Shown: positions 41,328-52,432, counted from the first letter of the stretch. The stretch: 64,000 bases of DNA from Petrimonas sulfuriphila (GCA_038561985.1 CP073276.1:3769269-3833268), one strand, 5' to 3'. Numbers and translations: made by a program. Notes: a model not told the origin generated them from the sequence alone.

Positions 41328-44300
41328 ACCTATCAGAATTATCGGTCAGGCGCCCTACCCTGGTGGTGGTCGTCTTTGCCATGCTCACGTTTCTGGGTAT
41401 CATGAGCTATCGGTCGCTGAAATATGAGCTGATACCCGATTTCAGTTCTCCTGTCTTCACGGTGACGACGGTTTACCCGGGTGCAGGTCCTCTGGAAGTG
41501 GAAAACAGTGTCTCCAGGCAGATCGAAGAAGCGCTCTCCGGCCTGAACAACATCGATGTGATCCGGTCCGTTTCTCTGGAAGGAGCCTCCATGGTCATTG
41601 TCACGCTGAAGATTGATGCCAGGATAGATCCTATTGTCAATGAGGCCGTACGCAGAATCCAGGCTATCCGCGGTCTGTTGCCGCCACAGGCAATGGATCC
41701 GGTCATCAGGAAGTTCTCGGTAAACGAGTTACCGGTGATGACGTTGAGTGTGCAAGCCAACTTGTCGCCTACGGCATTGTACGATGAGCTGAACTATCGG
41801 ATCAGTCCGGCTTTTGCCAGGATAGAAGGGGTAGCAGAGGTGAACTTTCTGGGAGCTACGGAGCGGGAGATTCAGGTCAATATTGATCACGACAAGCTGG
41901 CTGCCCACAACCTGTCGGTGTTACAGGTGGTCAATACCATACAGTTGTCCAACCACGATTATCCTGTGGGCAGGATCTCCAATGATCACACCCAGACCAT
42001 GCTGCGCTTATCCTCCACCTTCATGCATATCACCGATATGGCAGCGCTTATCATCACCCGTCATCCCGACGGATCACTGGTGAAGCTGGAGGACCTCGCA
42101 GAAATCATCGACACGGAGAAGGATGCCGCTTCGCTTTACCGCGTGAACGGGAAGCCGGCGGTAGGGATTGAGATAACCAAACAGGAGGGGGCCAACACCG
42201 TTGCGGTCTGTAATGCGATCAAAGAGGAGATCGCATCCATTGAAAAAAGCTATACTTCGTCGCAGATGCAGTTCACCGTACCTCATGACGGGTCACAGAT
42301 GATCATTGATGCGGCCGATTCGGTGAGTCTCGATTTGTTGATGGCAGTGATCCTGGTGACGGTAATCATGTTTTTCTTCCTGCATAGTGCCCGCAATGCG
42401 GTGATTGTGATGGTGGCCGTACCTCTCTCCATTGTCTCCACTTTTGTGGGGATCAGCCTTTTCGGCTATTCCCTCAACCTGATGACACTGCTGGCACTCT
42501 CGCTGGTGATCGGGACGCTGGTAGACGATGCCATCGTGGTGCTTGAGAACATTTACCGACACCTGGAGATGGGCAAAAACCGGATGCAGGCAACGGTGGA
42601 CGGTATACGCGAAATAGGCCTGAGTGTAGTCTCCATCACCCTGGTACTGGTTGTCGTCTTCCTCCCGGTCGCAATGTCCGACAGCGTTATCTCACCCATC
42701 ATCGCCCCTTTTGCCATCGTGATCACCCTGTCGGTCCTGATCAGTCTGCTGGTGGCATTTACTGTTGTACCCCTGCTGACCTCCCGTTTTTCGAAACTTG
42801 CATCCTTCGACGGGAAAGGATGGTGGGGTACCCTGATCCGTGGTTTCGAATGGGTGCTCACACAATTGTCCGACGCTATTCAATCGCTGTTGCAATGGTC
42901 GTTACGGCATCAATGGACAACCATGGCTCTGGCAACCACCCTGTTCATCGGATCCCTCCTGTTGTTGTCAGGAGGGTTTATCGGCAGTGAATTCCTGAAC
43001 ATAGGCGATACGGGTGAATGTATCGTCAGGGTGGAGTATCCGAAAAACTACACCCTCGCACAGAACAACCTGATGACAAGAAAAATAGAAGAATTTATCA
43101 GCCGTAAGCCGGAGGTAACCGCCATCTATTCTACCGTTGGAGGTGGGTCGGGATTTATGGCGGTCCAGAGCGGCGATGATCAGTCGGAGATCAATATCAA
43201 GCTGGTAGAGAAAACAAAGAGAGATATCTCCTCCAATTTATTTGTAAAAAGGCTCGAACGAGAACTGAATGAGACTTTCACCGACGTGAAGGTAGAATCG
43301 GCAGTGATGAACCTCGTAGGCAGCGTAGACGATGCACCGCTGCAGGTGGTCTTTCAGTCGGCTGACACCGATACGCTGCTGGCTTTTGCTGAAAAGATGA
43401 AAAGACAGATAGCGGGGATCCCCGGCACGAGCAATGTCAGGCTGACGGTAGAGAGCGGTCATCCCGAAGTGGTGATCAGGACGGACAAGGAGAAAATGGC
43501 GCATCTCGGACTCACCCCCTCCGTGGTAGGTTCCACACTTTATACCTCTTTCAGCGGCAACAGTGATCATAAGTTCAGGAGCGGTGATTTCGAATATGCT
43601 ATCAATGTGCGTCTGGATGCCTTCAACCGCCGGTCAGTGAGCGATGTGGAAAACCTGACTTTTATCAGTCAAACCGGTCAGGCAGTCAAACTGCGGCAGT
43701 TTGCCACGGTCACGGAAGAAGCGGGGACATCGAAAAGAGAACGCTATGGACGTATATCCTCCGTCGTACTCGAATCGCAGGTGCTGGGCCGGACGGTAGG
43801 TGAAGTGGGCAATGACATTTTCCGTCTTCTCGAGGAAACGGAACTACCCGACAGGGTCACCTGGCTCCCCGAGGGTGAACTCAAATACCAGGCAGAGGCG
43901 TTTGGCTCACTGGGTGAGGCGTTACTGATAGCGATCGTGCTGGCATACCTGATCATGGTTGCCCTGTATCAGAGCTATCTGCATCCTTTTGTCGTGTTGT
44001 TTTCCATACCGTTCTCCATCATCGGCGCCCTGCTGGCGCTGGCGTTGACGGGACAGGCACTCAGCCTGTTCAGCCTGCTGGGTATCATCATGCTGGTAGG
44101 GCTGGTATTGAAGAATGCCATCTTGGTGGTGGATTTCACCAACCAGCTGCGCGGTGAGGGAAAGGATATCCATGCAGCCTTGACGCTGGCTGTCAGGCTC
44201 CGGTTCCGTCCGATCGCCATGACAGCCCTTTCCACTGTGGTGGGGATGTTGCCCATCGCCCTGTCGCATGGCACGGGCAGCGAGTGGAAAAGCGGCATGG

Positions 44301-44419
44301 GATGGGTCATCATCGGTGGCATGACCAGCTCGATGCTGCTCTCGTTGATCGTGCTACCCGTCGTATACAGCCTGGCGGAACAGGTAAAACAATTTACGAA
44401 GAGATGCATAAAAAAATAA
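41324..44419 (+). CDS. RND-family inner membrane efflux pump
   Basis: 1031 residues, normal for the family. Start MNLSELSVRRPTLVVVVFAM with helix 1. Two porter halves follow (for example YPGAGPLEVENSVSRQIEEA and YPKNYTLAQNNLMTRKIEEF). The proton-relay helix 4 carries LALSLVIGTLVDDAIVVLEN with the two conserved aspartates, and the second membrane half has LLGIIMLVGLVLKNAILVVD. Sequence character is closer to the hydrophobe/amphiphile (HAE) branch than to metal exporters. It uses the proton gradient to expel compounds through the adaptor and TolC protein. Substrates cannot be read from sequence. Confidence 0.93.
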   Translation: MNLSELSVRRPTLVVVVFAMLTFLGIMSYRSLKYELIPDFSSPVFTVTTVYPGAGPLEVENSVSRQIEEALSGLNNIDVIRSVSLEGASMVIVTLKIDARIDPIVNEAVRRIQAIRGLLPPQAMDPVIRKFSVNELPVMTLSVQANLSPTALYDELNYRISPAFARIEGVAEVNFLGATEREIQVNIDHDKLAAHNLSVLQVVNTIQLSNHDYPVGRISNDHTQTMLRLSSTFMHITDMAALIITRHPDGSLVKLEDLAEIIDTEKDAASLYRVNGKPAVGIEITKQEGANTVAVCNAIKEEIASIEKSYTSSQMQFTVPHDGSQMIIDAADSVSLDLLMAVILVTVIMFFFLHSARNAVIVMVAVPLSIVSTFVGISLFGYSLNLMTLLALSLVIGTLVDDAIVVLENIYRHLEMGKNRMQATVDGIREIGLSVVSITLVLVVVFLPVAMSDSVISPIIAPFAIVITLSVLISLLVAFTVVPLLTSRFSKLASFDGKGWWGTLIRGFEWVLTQLSDAIQSLLQWSLRHQWTTMALATTLFIGSLLLLSGGFIGSEFLNIGDTGECIVRVEYPKNYTLAQNNLMTRKIEEFISRKPEVTAIYSTVGGGSGFMAVQSGDDQSEINIKLVEKTKRDISSNLFVKRLERELNETFTDVKVESAVMNLVGSVDDAPLQVVFQSADTDTLLAFAEKMKRQIAGIPGTSNVRLTVESGHPEVVIRTDKEKMAHLGLTPSVVGSTLYTSFSGNSDHKFRSGDFEYAINVRLDAFNRRSVSDVENLTFISQTGQAVKLRQFATVTEEAGTSKRERYGRISSVVLESQVLGRTVGEVGNDIFRLLEETELPDRVTWLPEGELKYQAEAFGSLGEALLIAIVLAYLIMVALYQSYLHPFVVLFSIPFSIIGALLALALTGQALSLFSLLGIIMLVGLVLKNAILVVDFTNQLRGEGKDIHAALTLAVRLRFRPIAMTALSTVVGMLPIALSHGTGSEWKSGMGWVIIGGMTSSMLLSLIVLPVVYSLAEQVKQFTKRCIKK

Positions 44420-44644
44420 GCTCTCTACCGACAAACCGACATGATGGGTTAATGAAAGCTATAGGATCGGGCAAGAATTCACCGGGTGTACTTATTAGTG
44501 ATGACATTTATGGAGACTTTGTTTCACATCATCAGTGTCACCAGTCTTTTCTATGACTAAAAAAAGCCGTTTCCGTATGTTCGTTTAAAATTGTAATTTT
44601 ACACGGTTTAAAATTCTGATTGCAGGAAGCGTTGGAATAACAGA

Positions 44645-45541
44645 ATGGAACGAATGGATTACAGGGACACCGTTTTTATTTCAGTGGTAGAAAACCTCAG
44701 TTTCTCGAAAGCAGCCGATGAGCTAAACATCAGTCAGCCTGCGGTAACAAGGCACATCAAAGAGTTGGAAGAGAGGTATCACACCAACCTTTTCGAACGT
44801 AAAGGCAACAAGATTTACCTGACGCGGGCAGGAGAGAAAGTATACCACACGTTTAAGCTGATCGACCGGCAGTACCGTGAGCTCGATTTTGAGGTAGGGG
44901 AACTGCAAAACACCGTTGCCGGCGAGTTCAGAATAGGTGCGAGCTCGACCATCGCACAATATGTGATACCCAAAGTGATCGCATCGTTTCATAAGCGGTA
45001 TCCAACGATTAAAATCCATTTAATGAACGGAAATTCGTTTGAAATGGAGAAACAGTTGATGGAGAACAGCGTGGACATAGCGCTTGTAGAAAACACCTCA
45101 TCCCAATCGGATATCCGGTATAAAAAGTTTCTCGACGATGAACTGATCGTGGTCACCGGCTCCGGAAGTGTTTATGCTAAACGGGAAACCATCACCCAAG
45201 ACGAGCTGTCGCGACTCCCGATGGTGTTAAGGGAACAGGGTTCCGGCACACTGGAAGTCATAAAAGAGGCCTTTTCCCGGCACGGGATAGATAGTGAACA
45301 CTTCCATACACCCATCCACCTGGGCAGCACGGAATCCATAAAAAATTTCCTGCTCGATTTCGATGGCGTGGCTATTGTATCGGAAAAAGCGGTCTCCGGC
45401 GAACTGCAACTGAAAACCCTTGTAAAATTAAAGGTTTCCGGATTTTCCATTCCTCGCCAATTCCGCATAGCCTACAAGCTGGGACATAAAAGCCGCCAGG
45501 TTGAACTGTTTGAAAATTTCCTCCTTAATTATAACATATAG
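44645..45541 (+). CDS. LysR-family regulator, probably of the adjacent yeiH-like exporter
   Basis: 298 residues. The N-terminal winged HTH is ENLSFSKAADELNISQPAVT followed by RHIKELEERYHTNLFERKGN. The C-terminal periplasmic-binding-fold effector domain starts at FRIGASSTIAQYVIPKVIAS. It is 73 bp upstream of, and in the same direction as, the YeiH-family gene. Family knowledge: in enterobacteria LysR proteins of the YeiE/CbbR type control yeiH and sulfite response. The intergenic palindromic AT-rich segment (about 45541-45582) is a likely binding site. Confidence 0.88.
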   Translation: MERMDYRDTVFISVVENLSFSKAADELNISQPAVTRHIKELEERYHTNLFERKGNKIYLTRAGEKVYHTFKLIDRQYRELDFEVGELQNTVAGEFRIGASSTIAQYVIPKVIASFHKRYPTIKIHLMNGNSFEMEKQLMENSVDIALVENTSSQSDIRYKKFLDDELIVVTGSGSVYAKRETITQDELSRLPMVLREQGSGTLEVIKEAFSRHGIDSEHFHTPIHLGSTESIKNFLLDFDGVAIVSEKAVSGELQLKTLVKLKVSGFSIPRQFRIAYKLGHKSRQVELFENFLLNYNI

Positions 45542-45614
45542 TTATACATTATAAGAATAAAGCATTTGCTTATATTATACAACGATACTACTTTTGTCGC
45601 CTTAAAGTATCGGA

Positions 45615-46526
45615 ATGAATAATAAAAGTTGGCTTTATTGGGTGGTTATCTGTTTTTGTTTTCTACCTTTTGTTTCACCGGCGGTTGCACTCTGCATAGG
45701 CATTGTTTTTTCTTTTTTGGGAATCAGGCACGATTCCATTCACCGGTATACCTCAAGGGTTCTACAGGTATCGATTGTTCTCCTGGGCTTCGGGATGGGA
45801 CTGGAAGAAGTGATCACTGCGTCAAAAAGTGGCTTCGTACAGACGCTCATCTCAGTATCCCTGGTGATGACCGGCGGGATTGTCCTTGGCAGGCTCTTGA
45901 GGGTTGAAAAAAACACAACACTGCTGATTGCCGCGGGGACGGCAATTTGCGGAGGAAGTGCCATTGCGGCTGTGGCACCCATCATCAAAAGTGAGAATTA
46001 TCAAAATTCGTTTGCCCTGATCGTGGTGTTTGTTCTGAACGCCGTAGCCCTGCTGCTCTTTCCCCTTATCGGGCAACGGCTCGGGTTGAGCCAGGAAGTT
46101 TTTGGCAACTGGGCAGCCATCGCCATACACGATACCAGCTCGGTAGTGGGAGCAGGAGCCATCTACGGAGAGAAGGCACTGCAGGTGGCCACTACGGTGA
46201 AACTGATACGTGCCTTATGGATTATCCCGCTCTCCATCGTGCTGGCTTTTTTCAGCAAAAACGGCGACAAGCGTTCAATCAAATTCCCCTGGTTTATCCT
46301 GCTCTTTGCGGCAGCCATATTCTTTGCTAACATTTTTCCTGCTTTTGAGTCCAGCTATGCCCATTTCAGCTGGCTGGGAAGAAGGGCAATGGTTGTCGCA
46401 CTGTTTCTCATCGGTTCCAACATCACCCTCCATCAAATCAAACAGTCGGGAACCCGGTGTTTTCTGTTGGGCGTTACATTATGGGTGGTAACGGCAGCCT
46501 TCTCACTTTTTCTGTTAACGCGGTAA
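45615..46526 (+). CDS. YeiH-family (UPF0324) putative sulfate exporter
   Basis: 303 residues, about ten membrane helices. Family blocks: LGFGMGLEEVITASKSGFVQ, TAICGGSAIAAVAPIIKS, NWAAIAIHDTSSVVGAGAIY, and ATTVKLIRALWIIPLSIVLA. Family knowledge: UPF0324 proteins are linked to export of sulfur oxyanions produced by taurine or sulfite metabolism, but direct evidence is limited. The LysR regulator upstream supports inducible expression. Confidence 0.87.
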   Translation: MNNKSWLYWVVICFCFLPFVSPAVALCIGIVFSFLGIRHDSIHRYTSRVLQVSIVLLGFGMGLEEVITASKSGFVQTLISVSLVMTGGIVLGRLLRVEKNTTLLIAAGTAICGGSAIAAVAPIIKSENYQNSFALIVVFVLNAVALLLFPLIGQRLGLSQEVFGNWAAIAIHDTSSVVGAGAIYGEKALQVATTVKLIRALWIIPLSIVLAFFSKNGDKRSIKFPWFILLFAAAIFFANIFPAFESSYAHFSWLGRRAMVVALFLIGSNITLHQIKQSGTRCFLLGVTLWVVTAAFSLFLLTR

Positions 46527-46653
46527 TCAGGCTTCTTGACTACAAGCAACGGTTACTCACCGGAAGTAACGCATCAGTTTATTTCGACGGTCTCAAAATC
46601 AAAAAATTACAGTTTTTTGATACAAATAATTTCGTTAAAATAAAAACATTTCG

Positions 46654-46661
46654 TATTTTTG
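46654..46661 (+). promoter_or_regulatory. -7 box for gapA
   Basis: TATTTTTG, about 61 bp before the gapA start, in an AT-rich stretch. The -33 box is not clear. Confidence 0.5.
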
Positions 46662-46700
46662 CAACTTGATTAGAAAGATAGTATTTAGGAACATTCTTAA

Positions 46701-47726
<1,026 letters not shown>

Positions 47727-47745
47727 TCGTTTATTAACACATACG

Positions 47746-47780
47746 CAAAAAGCGCTACCCGAAAAGGTGGTGCTTTTTTT
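47746..47780 (+). terminator. gapA terminator
   Basis: AGCGCTACC and GGTGGTGCT pair (two G-U), loop CGAAAA, followed by a run of seven T's. Confidence 0.8.
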
Positions 47781-47794
47781 GTTGCCGTTTCACA

Positions 47795-47838
47795 AAAAAA
47801 AGAAAGGCCGGCCGGAGTATTCCGATCAGCCTTTTTAC
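47795..47838 (-). terminator. Ferredoxin terminator (minus strand)
   Basis: AAAGGCCGGCCGGA and TCCGATCAGCCTTT form an imperfect stem, with an A-run on the left giving a U-tail for minus-strand transcripts. Confidence 0.5.
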
Positions 47839-47855
47839 CTCTTTTCCGGTATATG

Positions 47856-48023
47856 TTAAGCCGGATGAATTGCTTCTGTAGGGCAAACTTCTGCACAAGT
47901 ACCGCAATCGGTACAAACATCGGGATCAATCACGTAGATATCACCTTCAGAGATTGCCTCAACCGGGCATTCATCTATACAGGTTCCACAAGCAATACAA
48001 TCTTCATTAATTACGTAAGCCAT
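47856..48023 (-). CDS. 2[4Fe-4S] ferredoxin
   Basis: 55 residues, MAYVINEDCIACGTCIDECP followed by VEAISEGDIYVIDPDVCTDC and GTCAEVCPTEAIHPA. Two perfect CxxCxxCxxxCP clusters bind two [4Fe-4S] centres. It is a small cytosolic electron carrier of the clostridial type, as used by pyruvate:ferredoxin oxidoreductase and hydrogenases in anaerobes. It is convergent with gapA, with terminators between them and a -7 box at 48081-48088. Confidence 0.95.
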   Translation of the reverse strand: MAYVINEDCIACGTCIDECPVEAISEGDIYVIDPDVCTDCGTCAEVCPTEAIHPA

Positions 48024-48080
48024 AATAAATAATTTGTTAGTTAATGTTGTGTGATTATTTTATTTCCATAAAACTCTGCA

Positions 48081-48088
48081 CAAAGATA
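48081..48088 (-). promoter_or_regulatory. -7 box for ferredoxin
   Basis: TATCTTTG on the minus strand, 57 bp before the start codon. Confidence 0.5.
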
Positions 48089-48312
48089 CATAGTTTTTTA
48101 AAAACAAGAAACTTTGTTTTGCACTTAGTTTGGGACAAATATTTGTTCTTTTTATGGTTCAAATCAGAAAAACAAGCTATCTAGCTGATTATCTATATCT
48201 TTATCGTTACTAACGAGGTGCTATTTTTACGATTTCTAAATAAGATACAATCCCGGGGAGATTTTTTTCATTCCGTTTATAATAACCTTGCTTTAAAATC
48301 GTTTAAATTGTA

Positions 48313-49017
48313 ATGAGAAAGATATTCCTTCTGGTTATTGTGCTTTCGGCCTTGTCTGACCCAACATACGGGCAACAACAGAAACTGCAGAACCGGCCAT
48401 ACGCCGACCATAAGATCTTTCACCTGGGATTTACGATAGGGGTGCATACGCAAGACCTGATGCTGACACAATCGGGACACACGGATGAAAACGGCGAGGT
48501 ATGGTTTTCAGAAATCCCGTCCTATTCACCGGGATTTAGCGTGGGAATCATTACCGATTTGTACCTGAACCGTTTTATGAACCTGCGGGCAATCCCCACA
48601 TTGCATCTGGGAAGCAAGAATCTTGTATTTAAGGAACAGGCTTCGGGCGAAACGTTTAAAACAGGCTTAAGGAACAATTATGTTACCCTGCCCCTGCAGG
48701 TGAAACTGGTGTCCACCCGCATTAACAATTACCGACCTTACCTTGTGGCGGGAACCTACGGCAGTATCGAGCTGGCCTCGCGAAAAAATCAACCAATCTT
48801 ACTGAAACCCTACGATTACGGAGTTGAAATCGGTATAGGTTGCGATTTTTATTTGCCTTACTTCAACCTTTGCCCCGAGCTCAAATTCTGTTTCGGACTG
48901 AACGACATGCTCGAAAAGGACCGATCCGACCTGACCGACAAGGAATTGATAAAATATCCGCTTTCACTGGCCAGAGCCACGCAACGGATGATCGTACTGA
49001 GTTTTAATTTTGAGTGA
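48313..49017 (+). CDS. PorT-like outer membrane beta-barrel protein
   Basis: 234 residues with a signal peptide (IFLLVIVLSALSDPTYG). The mature part is a run of amphipathic strands: HLGFTIGVHTQDLMLTQS, YSPGFSVGIITDLYLNRFMN, YVTLPLQVKLVSTRINNYRP, YLVAGTYGSIELA, with a C-terminal aromatic (LSFNFE). It resembles the PorT family. Family knowledge: PorT takes part in type IX secretion and gliding in some Bacteroidota, but many genomes also hold general barrels of this kind. It is convergent with the glycosyltransferase gene and overlaps it by 14 bp. Confidence 0.75.
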   Translation: MRKIFLLVIVLSALSDPTYGQQQKLQNRPYADHKIFHLGFTIGVHTQDLMLTQSGHTDENGEVWFSEIPSYSPGFSVGIITDLYLNRFMNLRAIPTLHLGSKNLVFKEQASGETFKTGLRNNYVTLPLQVKLVSTRINNYRPYLVAGTYGSIELASRKNQPILLKPYDYGVEIGIGCDFYLPYFNLCPELKFCFGLNDMLEKDRSDLTDKELIKYPLSLARATQRMIVLSFNFE

Positions 49018-50041
49018 CAGGAGTGAGTGGTAAGTCGCTATACGTTTTTTTTCTCTTCACGTAATAATTCCACAAGATACTGCCTTTGAACTTTGTAGGA
49101 ATATCGGTAACCAATCTTCGTTTTAAATTTTCGCGGCGATCGTGCCGGAAACCGGGCATCATCCTGAAGAAGTCCCTGTGTGCTTCAATAACCGATTTAG
49201 CATTGTCGAACTTTCCCATAGATAATAAATGCAAAAAAGCCAACGCATCTAAAATCAACCGGACGGTAAAAACAACAAGCAGGCTCCTTATGCGGGCATT
49301 CTTGTACAACATCAACAAGTTGTTCCGGAAATTAAGGTAGGTTTTTCTCGGGTTCTCTTTCTCCAGCGATGCAGCACCCACATGATAAACCACCGATTGC
49401 GGCAGGCATTCGATTCTTTTTCCACGCGCATTCAGCCGCCAGCAAAGATCGATCTCTTCCATGTGCGCGAAAAACCGCGCATCGAGGCCACCTGCTTCGA
49501 AATAATCTTTCCGGCGGATACACAGGCAGGCTCCGGTGGCCCAAAACACCGGGATTACCGTATCGTACTGGCCCCTATCCTGCTCCACGTTGTCGAGGAT
49601 CCTTCCCCGGCAAAAAGGATAACCGAACCTGTCCAGAAAACCGCCGCAAGCGCCGGCATATTCAAACCCGGTCTTGTTTCTTTGTGCCAGGATCTTGGGT
49701 TGGAGGGCAGAGACACCGGGGTGCTCATCCAGGTAGCTGATCATGGTTGAAAGCCAGTTTTCGGTAGTTTCTACGTCGGAATTCAGCAATACCACGTATT
49801 CCGCGTCAACCTGCCGCAATGCCTTGTTATACCCTTCCGCAAAGCCGTAATTCTTATCGAGGACAATGAGTGGCACCTGCGGGAAACGGGTGTTTAGAAA
49901 ATCAACCGAATCGTCGGAAGAGCCATTGTCGGCAACCACCACTTCGGTTTGGTGATCCAACGTGTGTTGCAACACCACCGGCAGGAACCGCTCCAGTAAT
50001 TTGCGTCCGTTCCAGTTCAATATCACTACCGATGTCTTCAT
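49004..50041 (-). CDS. Family 2 glycosyltransferase
   Basis: 345 residues from the ATG at 50041 (MKTSVVILNWNGRKLLERFL). The frame is open to 50068, but the ATG overlaps the preceding acyltransferase stop in the coupled ATGA form. GT-A fold: nucleotide-binding start, VVADNGSSDDSVDFL, the metal site in VVLLNSDVETTENWL (DxD-like), and the C-terminal HMEEIDLCWRLNARGKRIE. The helical tail may bind the membrane. It probably transfers rhamnose or a similar sugar to a surface glycan. The next gene upstream is a lipid A-type acyltransferase, suggesting envelope glycolipid assembly. Confidence 0.88.
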   Translation of the reverse strand: MKTSVVILNWNGRKLLERFLPVVLQHTLDHQTEVVVADNGSSDDSVDFLNTRFPQVPLIVLDKNYGFAEGYNKALRQVDAEYVVLLNSDVETTENWLSTMISYLDEHPGVSALQPKILAQRNKTGFEYAGACGGFLDRFGYPFCRGRILDNVEQDRGQYDTVIPVFWATGACLCIRRKDYFEAGGLDARFFAHMEEIDLCWRLNARGKRIECLPQSVVYHVGAASLEKENPRKTYLNFRNNLLMLYKNARIRSLLVVFTVRLILDALAFLHLLSMGKFDNAKSVIEAHRDFFRMMPGFRHDRRENLKRRLVTDIPTKFKGSILWNYYVKRKKTYSDLPLTPVTQN

Positions 50042-50940
50042 GCTTCTTGCTTTTTCGACCGGGACCATTTATTATGCGACCATAAATAATATGCCGGATC
50101 GTTCAATATCGTTTCTTCCAGTTTCCGGGTATATTTCTCCGTTACAGTAAATTCTTCCTCGGCGCTTGCATCTGCCGTGATTACCGAAAAATTCCCCACA
50201 TAATGCCCTCGTTCCACCTTTTTGATGTCGAGGTAAACCACTGCCAACCCTAGTTGGCGGGCAATTCGTTCCATACCGGTCTGCAACAACGTATCCTGAT
50301 TTAAAAATGTAGCCCAGTATTCGTTGTTGTGTTTTCGCGGCCGTTGATCCGTTAAAAATCCGATAACCATCGCCTGACCCTCATTTCTCTTGCGAATGAT
50401 GGTTCGGTAGGCCGTCTTCATCTCAATGGATAGAGGATTGAACCGGGAGCGGATCTTCAGAAAAAGCTCATCAAAAGCTTTTGACTTCAGGGTCTTGTAC
50501 ACCTGTCCCGGCTCTACTCCGGGCAACAGATACAACGCTATTGAGGGCACCCACTCCCAATTTCCGTAATGCCCCAAGCTTAACAGGCAGGTATTCCCGT
50601 CTTTGGTGAGCCGGTTGACAATCTCAGGGTTCTTAAAAACCATGCGCTTGCGAATTTCTTTTTCGGAGATACGCAAGGTTTTTACAGTTTCCACAAAGTA
50701 ATCACACAGGTGTCGGTAAAATTTCTTCTCGATCTGCAGTATCTCTTCCTCTTTCTTTCGAGGAAAGGAACGCAGAAGGTTTTTTCGGACAATCTTTCTC
50801 CGGTAACCGACCAGATAATACACCACTATATAGAGAACATCGGAAAGGATATACAATACCCGGAACGGAAGCATTGCCATAAGGTACGTTGCGCCGTAGA
50901 GTGGGTAAAACCCGATTCCTTTTCTGTTTTTCCCGGTCAT
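50038..50940 (-). CDS. LpxL/HtrB-type lipid A acyltransferase
   Basis: 300 residues with an N-terminal membrane anchor (about 14-38). The acyltransferase H-x4-D/E motif is LSLGHYGNWEWVPS (about 120-133), followed by GQVYKTLKSKAFDELFLKIR and GFLTDQRPRKHNNEYWATFL. Family knowledge: LpxL/LpxM enzymes add secondary acyl chains to lipid A using acyl-ACP. In Bacteroidota the number of chains differs from E. coli, so the exact position cannot be read from sequence. It lies between mtaB (12 bp upstream) and the glycosyltransferase (4-bp overlap). Confidence 0.88.
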   Translation of the reverse strand: MTGKNRKGIGFYPLYGATYLMAMLPFRVLYILSDVLYIVVYYLVGYRRKIVRKNLLRSFPRKKEEEILQIEKKFYRHLCDYFVETVKTLRISEKEIRKRMVFKNPEIVNRLTKDGNTCLLSLGHYGNWEWVPSIALYLLPGVEPGQVYKTLKSKAFDELFLKIRSRFNPLSIEMKTAYRTIIRKRNEGQAMVIGFLTDQRPRKHNNEYWATFLNQDTLLQTGMERIARQLGLAVVYLDIKKVERGHYVGNFSVITADASAEEEFTVTEKYTRKLEETILNDPAYYLWSHNKWSRSKKQEA

Positions 50941-50951
50941 CCTTTTGCGAA

Positions 50952-52271
50952 TTATTCTCCAAAAACAGCCTCCATAGCCATTTCGTCTTCGTTATACTCT
51001 CCTATTTTCACACCGGTTATCTTATTTACGAGCAACGGGTTATAATCCGCATACAACCTCACGTAATTCTCAGTGAATCCGTGCATCCTATTTCCGTGTC
51101 GCGTGTGTTCGAAAAGCACTTTTCTGAAACCGTCCTTTTGTGATTCGTAGAAACTACGCAACTTACGGTCGGAGATGTCGTGCAGTTCCTTGCTCCGGTT
51201 GTGTTTGGTGCGCGGGTCTACGACGTGCCCAATTTCCAGGGCCTGCGTTCCGGAACGTTCGGAATAAGTAAAGACGTGCAGCTGTGAGAAGTCGATCGAC
51301 TCAATAAAATCCCGGCCTTCCTCGAAATACGCGTCCGTTTCACCGCGAAGCCCCACAATCACATCCACACCGATGAACGCGTGCGGCATGGCAGATTTTA
51401 TTCTTTCCACCTTGCGACGGAACAATGCCGTGTCGTATTTTCTCTTCATCAGTTTCAAAACGGCATCGCTGCCAGCTTGCAGCGGAGTGTGGAAATGGGG
51501 TGCGAACCGTTTTGAGCCCGCCACAAAATCGATGATCTCATCCGTCAGCAGGTTGGGTTCGATGGATGAGATGCGAAACCGTTCGATGCCTTCCACTTCA
51601 TCCAAGGCTTTTATCAAATCGAAAAATGTTTCGCCGGTAGTATGCCCGAAGTCCCCGATATTAACACCGGTAAGCACGATCTCCTTTCCTCCCTGTACCA
51701 CCACATCCTGTGCCTGTTTAACCAGATCGGCAATGGAGCCGTTGCGGCTCCTTCCCCTAGCGTAAGGGATGGTGCAAAATGAACAGAAGTAATCACATCC
51801 GTCCTGTACCTTCAGGAAATACCGCGTGCGGTCGTCGGCAGAGCAAGAGGGAACAAAAGTCCTGATTCTATGCGTTTTAGACGTAACAACTTCTCCCTTG
51901 TCTTTTTTCTTCAAATCATCCAGATAACGGATAACATCCAGCTTCTGTTCCGACCCCAACACCAAATCCACACCGTCGATGGAGGCAACTTCATCGGGTT
52001 TGAGCTGGGCGTAACAACCGGTAACCACTACAAATGCGCCGGGATGGCTTTGAATCATTCTCCGAATGGCCTGACGCCCTTTCTTGTCGGCCAGTTCCGT
52101 AACGGAACAGGTATTTATGACACAAATATCAGCCTTCTGCCCTTTCCGGGCACGCAATACTCCGGCATGAAGCAATTGCTTGCCGATAGCAGACGTTTCC
52201 GCAAAATTCAGTTTGCAACCCAATGTATAATATGCAGCCGTTTTATTTTCAAAAACAGTTTGATCGATCAT
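50952..52271 (-). CDS. mtaB: tRNA methylthiotransferase MtaB
   Basis: 439 residues. An N-terminal UPF0004 domain has cluster cysteines C19, C55 and C86. The radical-SAM core has C159-x3-C163-x2-C166 (DGCDYFCSFCTIPYARG). A C-terminal TRAM domain follows. Family knowledge: it converts t6A37 to ms2t6A37 in tRNAs reading ANN codons, acting on the product of TsaD, which is encoded elsewhere in this window. The length and the YTLGCKLNFAETS start separate it from MiaB and RimO. Confidence 0.92.
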   Translation of the reverse strand: MIDQTVFENKTAAYYTLGCKLNFAETSAIGKQLLHAGVLRARKGQKADICVINTCSVTELADKKGRQAIRRMIQSHPGAFVVVTGCYAQLKPDEVASIDGVDLVLGSEQKLDVIRYLDDLKKKDKGEVVTSKTHRIRTFVPSCSADDRTRYFLKVQDGCDYFCSFCTIPYARGRSRNGSIADLVKQAQDVVVQGGKEIVLTGVNIGDFGHTTGETFFDLIKALDEVEGIERFRISSIEPNLLTDEIIDFVAGSKRFAPHFHTPLQAGSDAVLKLMKRKYDTALFRRKVERIKSAMPHAFIGVDVIVGLRGETDAYFEEGRDFIESIDFSQLHVFTYSERSGTQALEIGHVVDPRTKHNRSKELHDISDRKLRSFYESQKDGFRKVLFEHTRHGNRMHGFTENYVRLYADYNPLLVNKITGVKIGEYNEDEMAMEAVFGE

Positions 52272-52432
52272 GAATAGAAATGTTTAAGTTTCGCTCGTGT
52301 TTATTGCCAATGTACAACTTTAAACGATTTATCTGTTATCGTAACACACGCGAATATTGAATATTTATATAAAAAGCCTCGTTTCCAAACCGCAAAAATA
52401 CAAAATTTGCCTCAATTTAGCGGTAGTATTTC

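Noticed and set aside
44420..44644. Possible further gene after the RND pump
   Set aside because: The 90-codon frame there mainly overlaps the pump gene in another frame, and the remaining 225 bp have no coding pattern.
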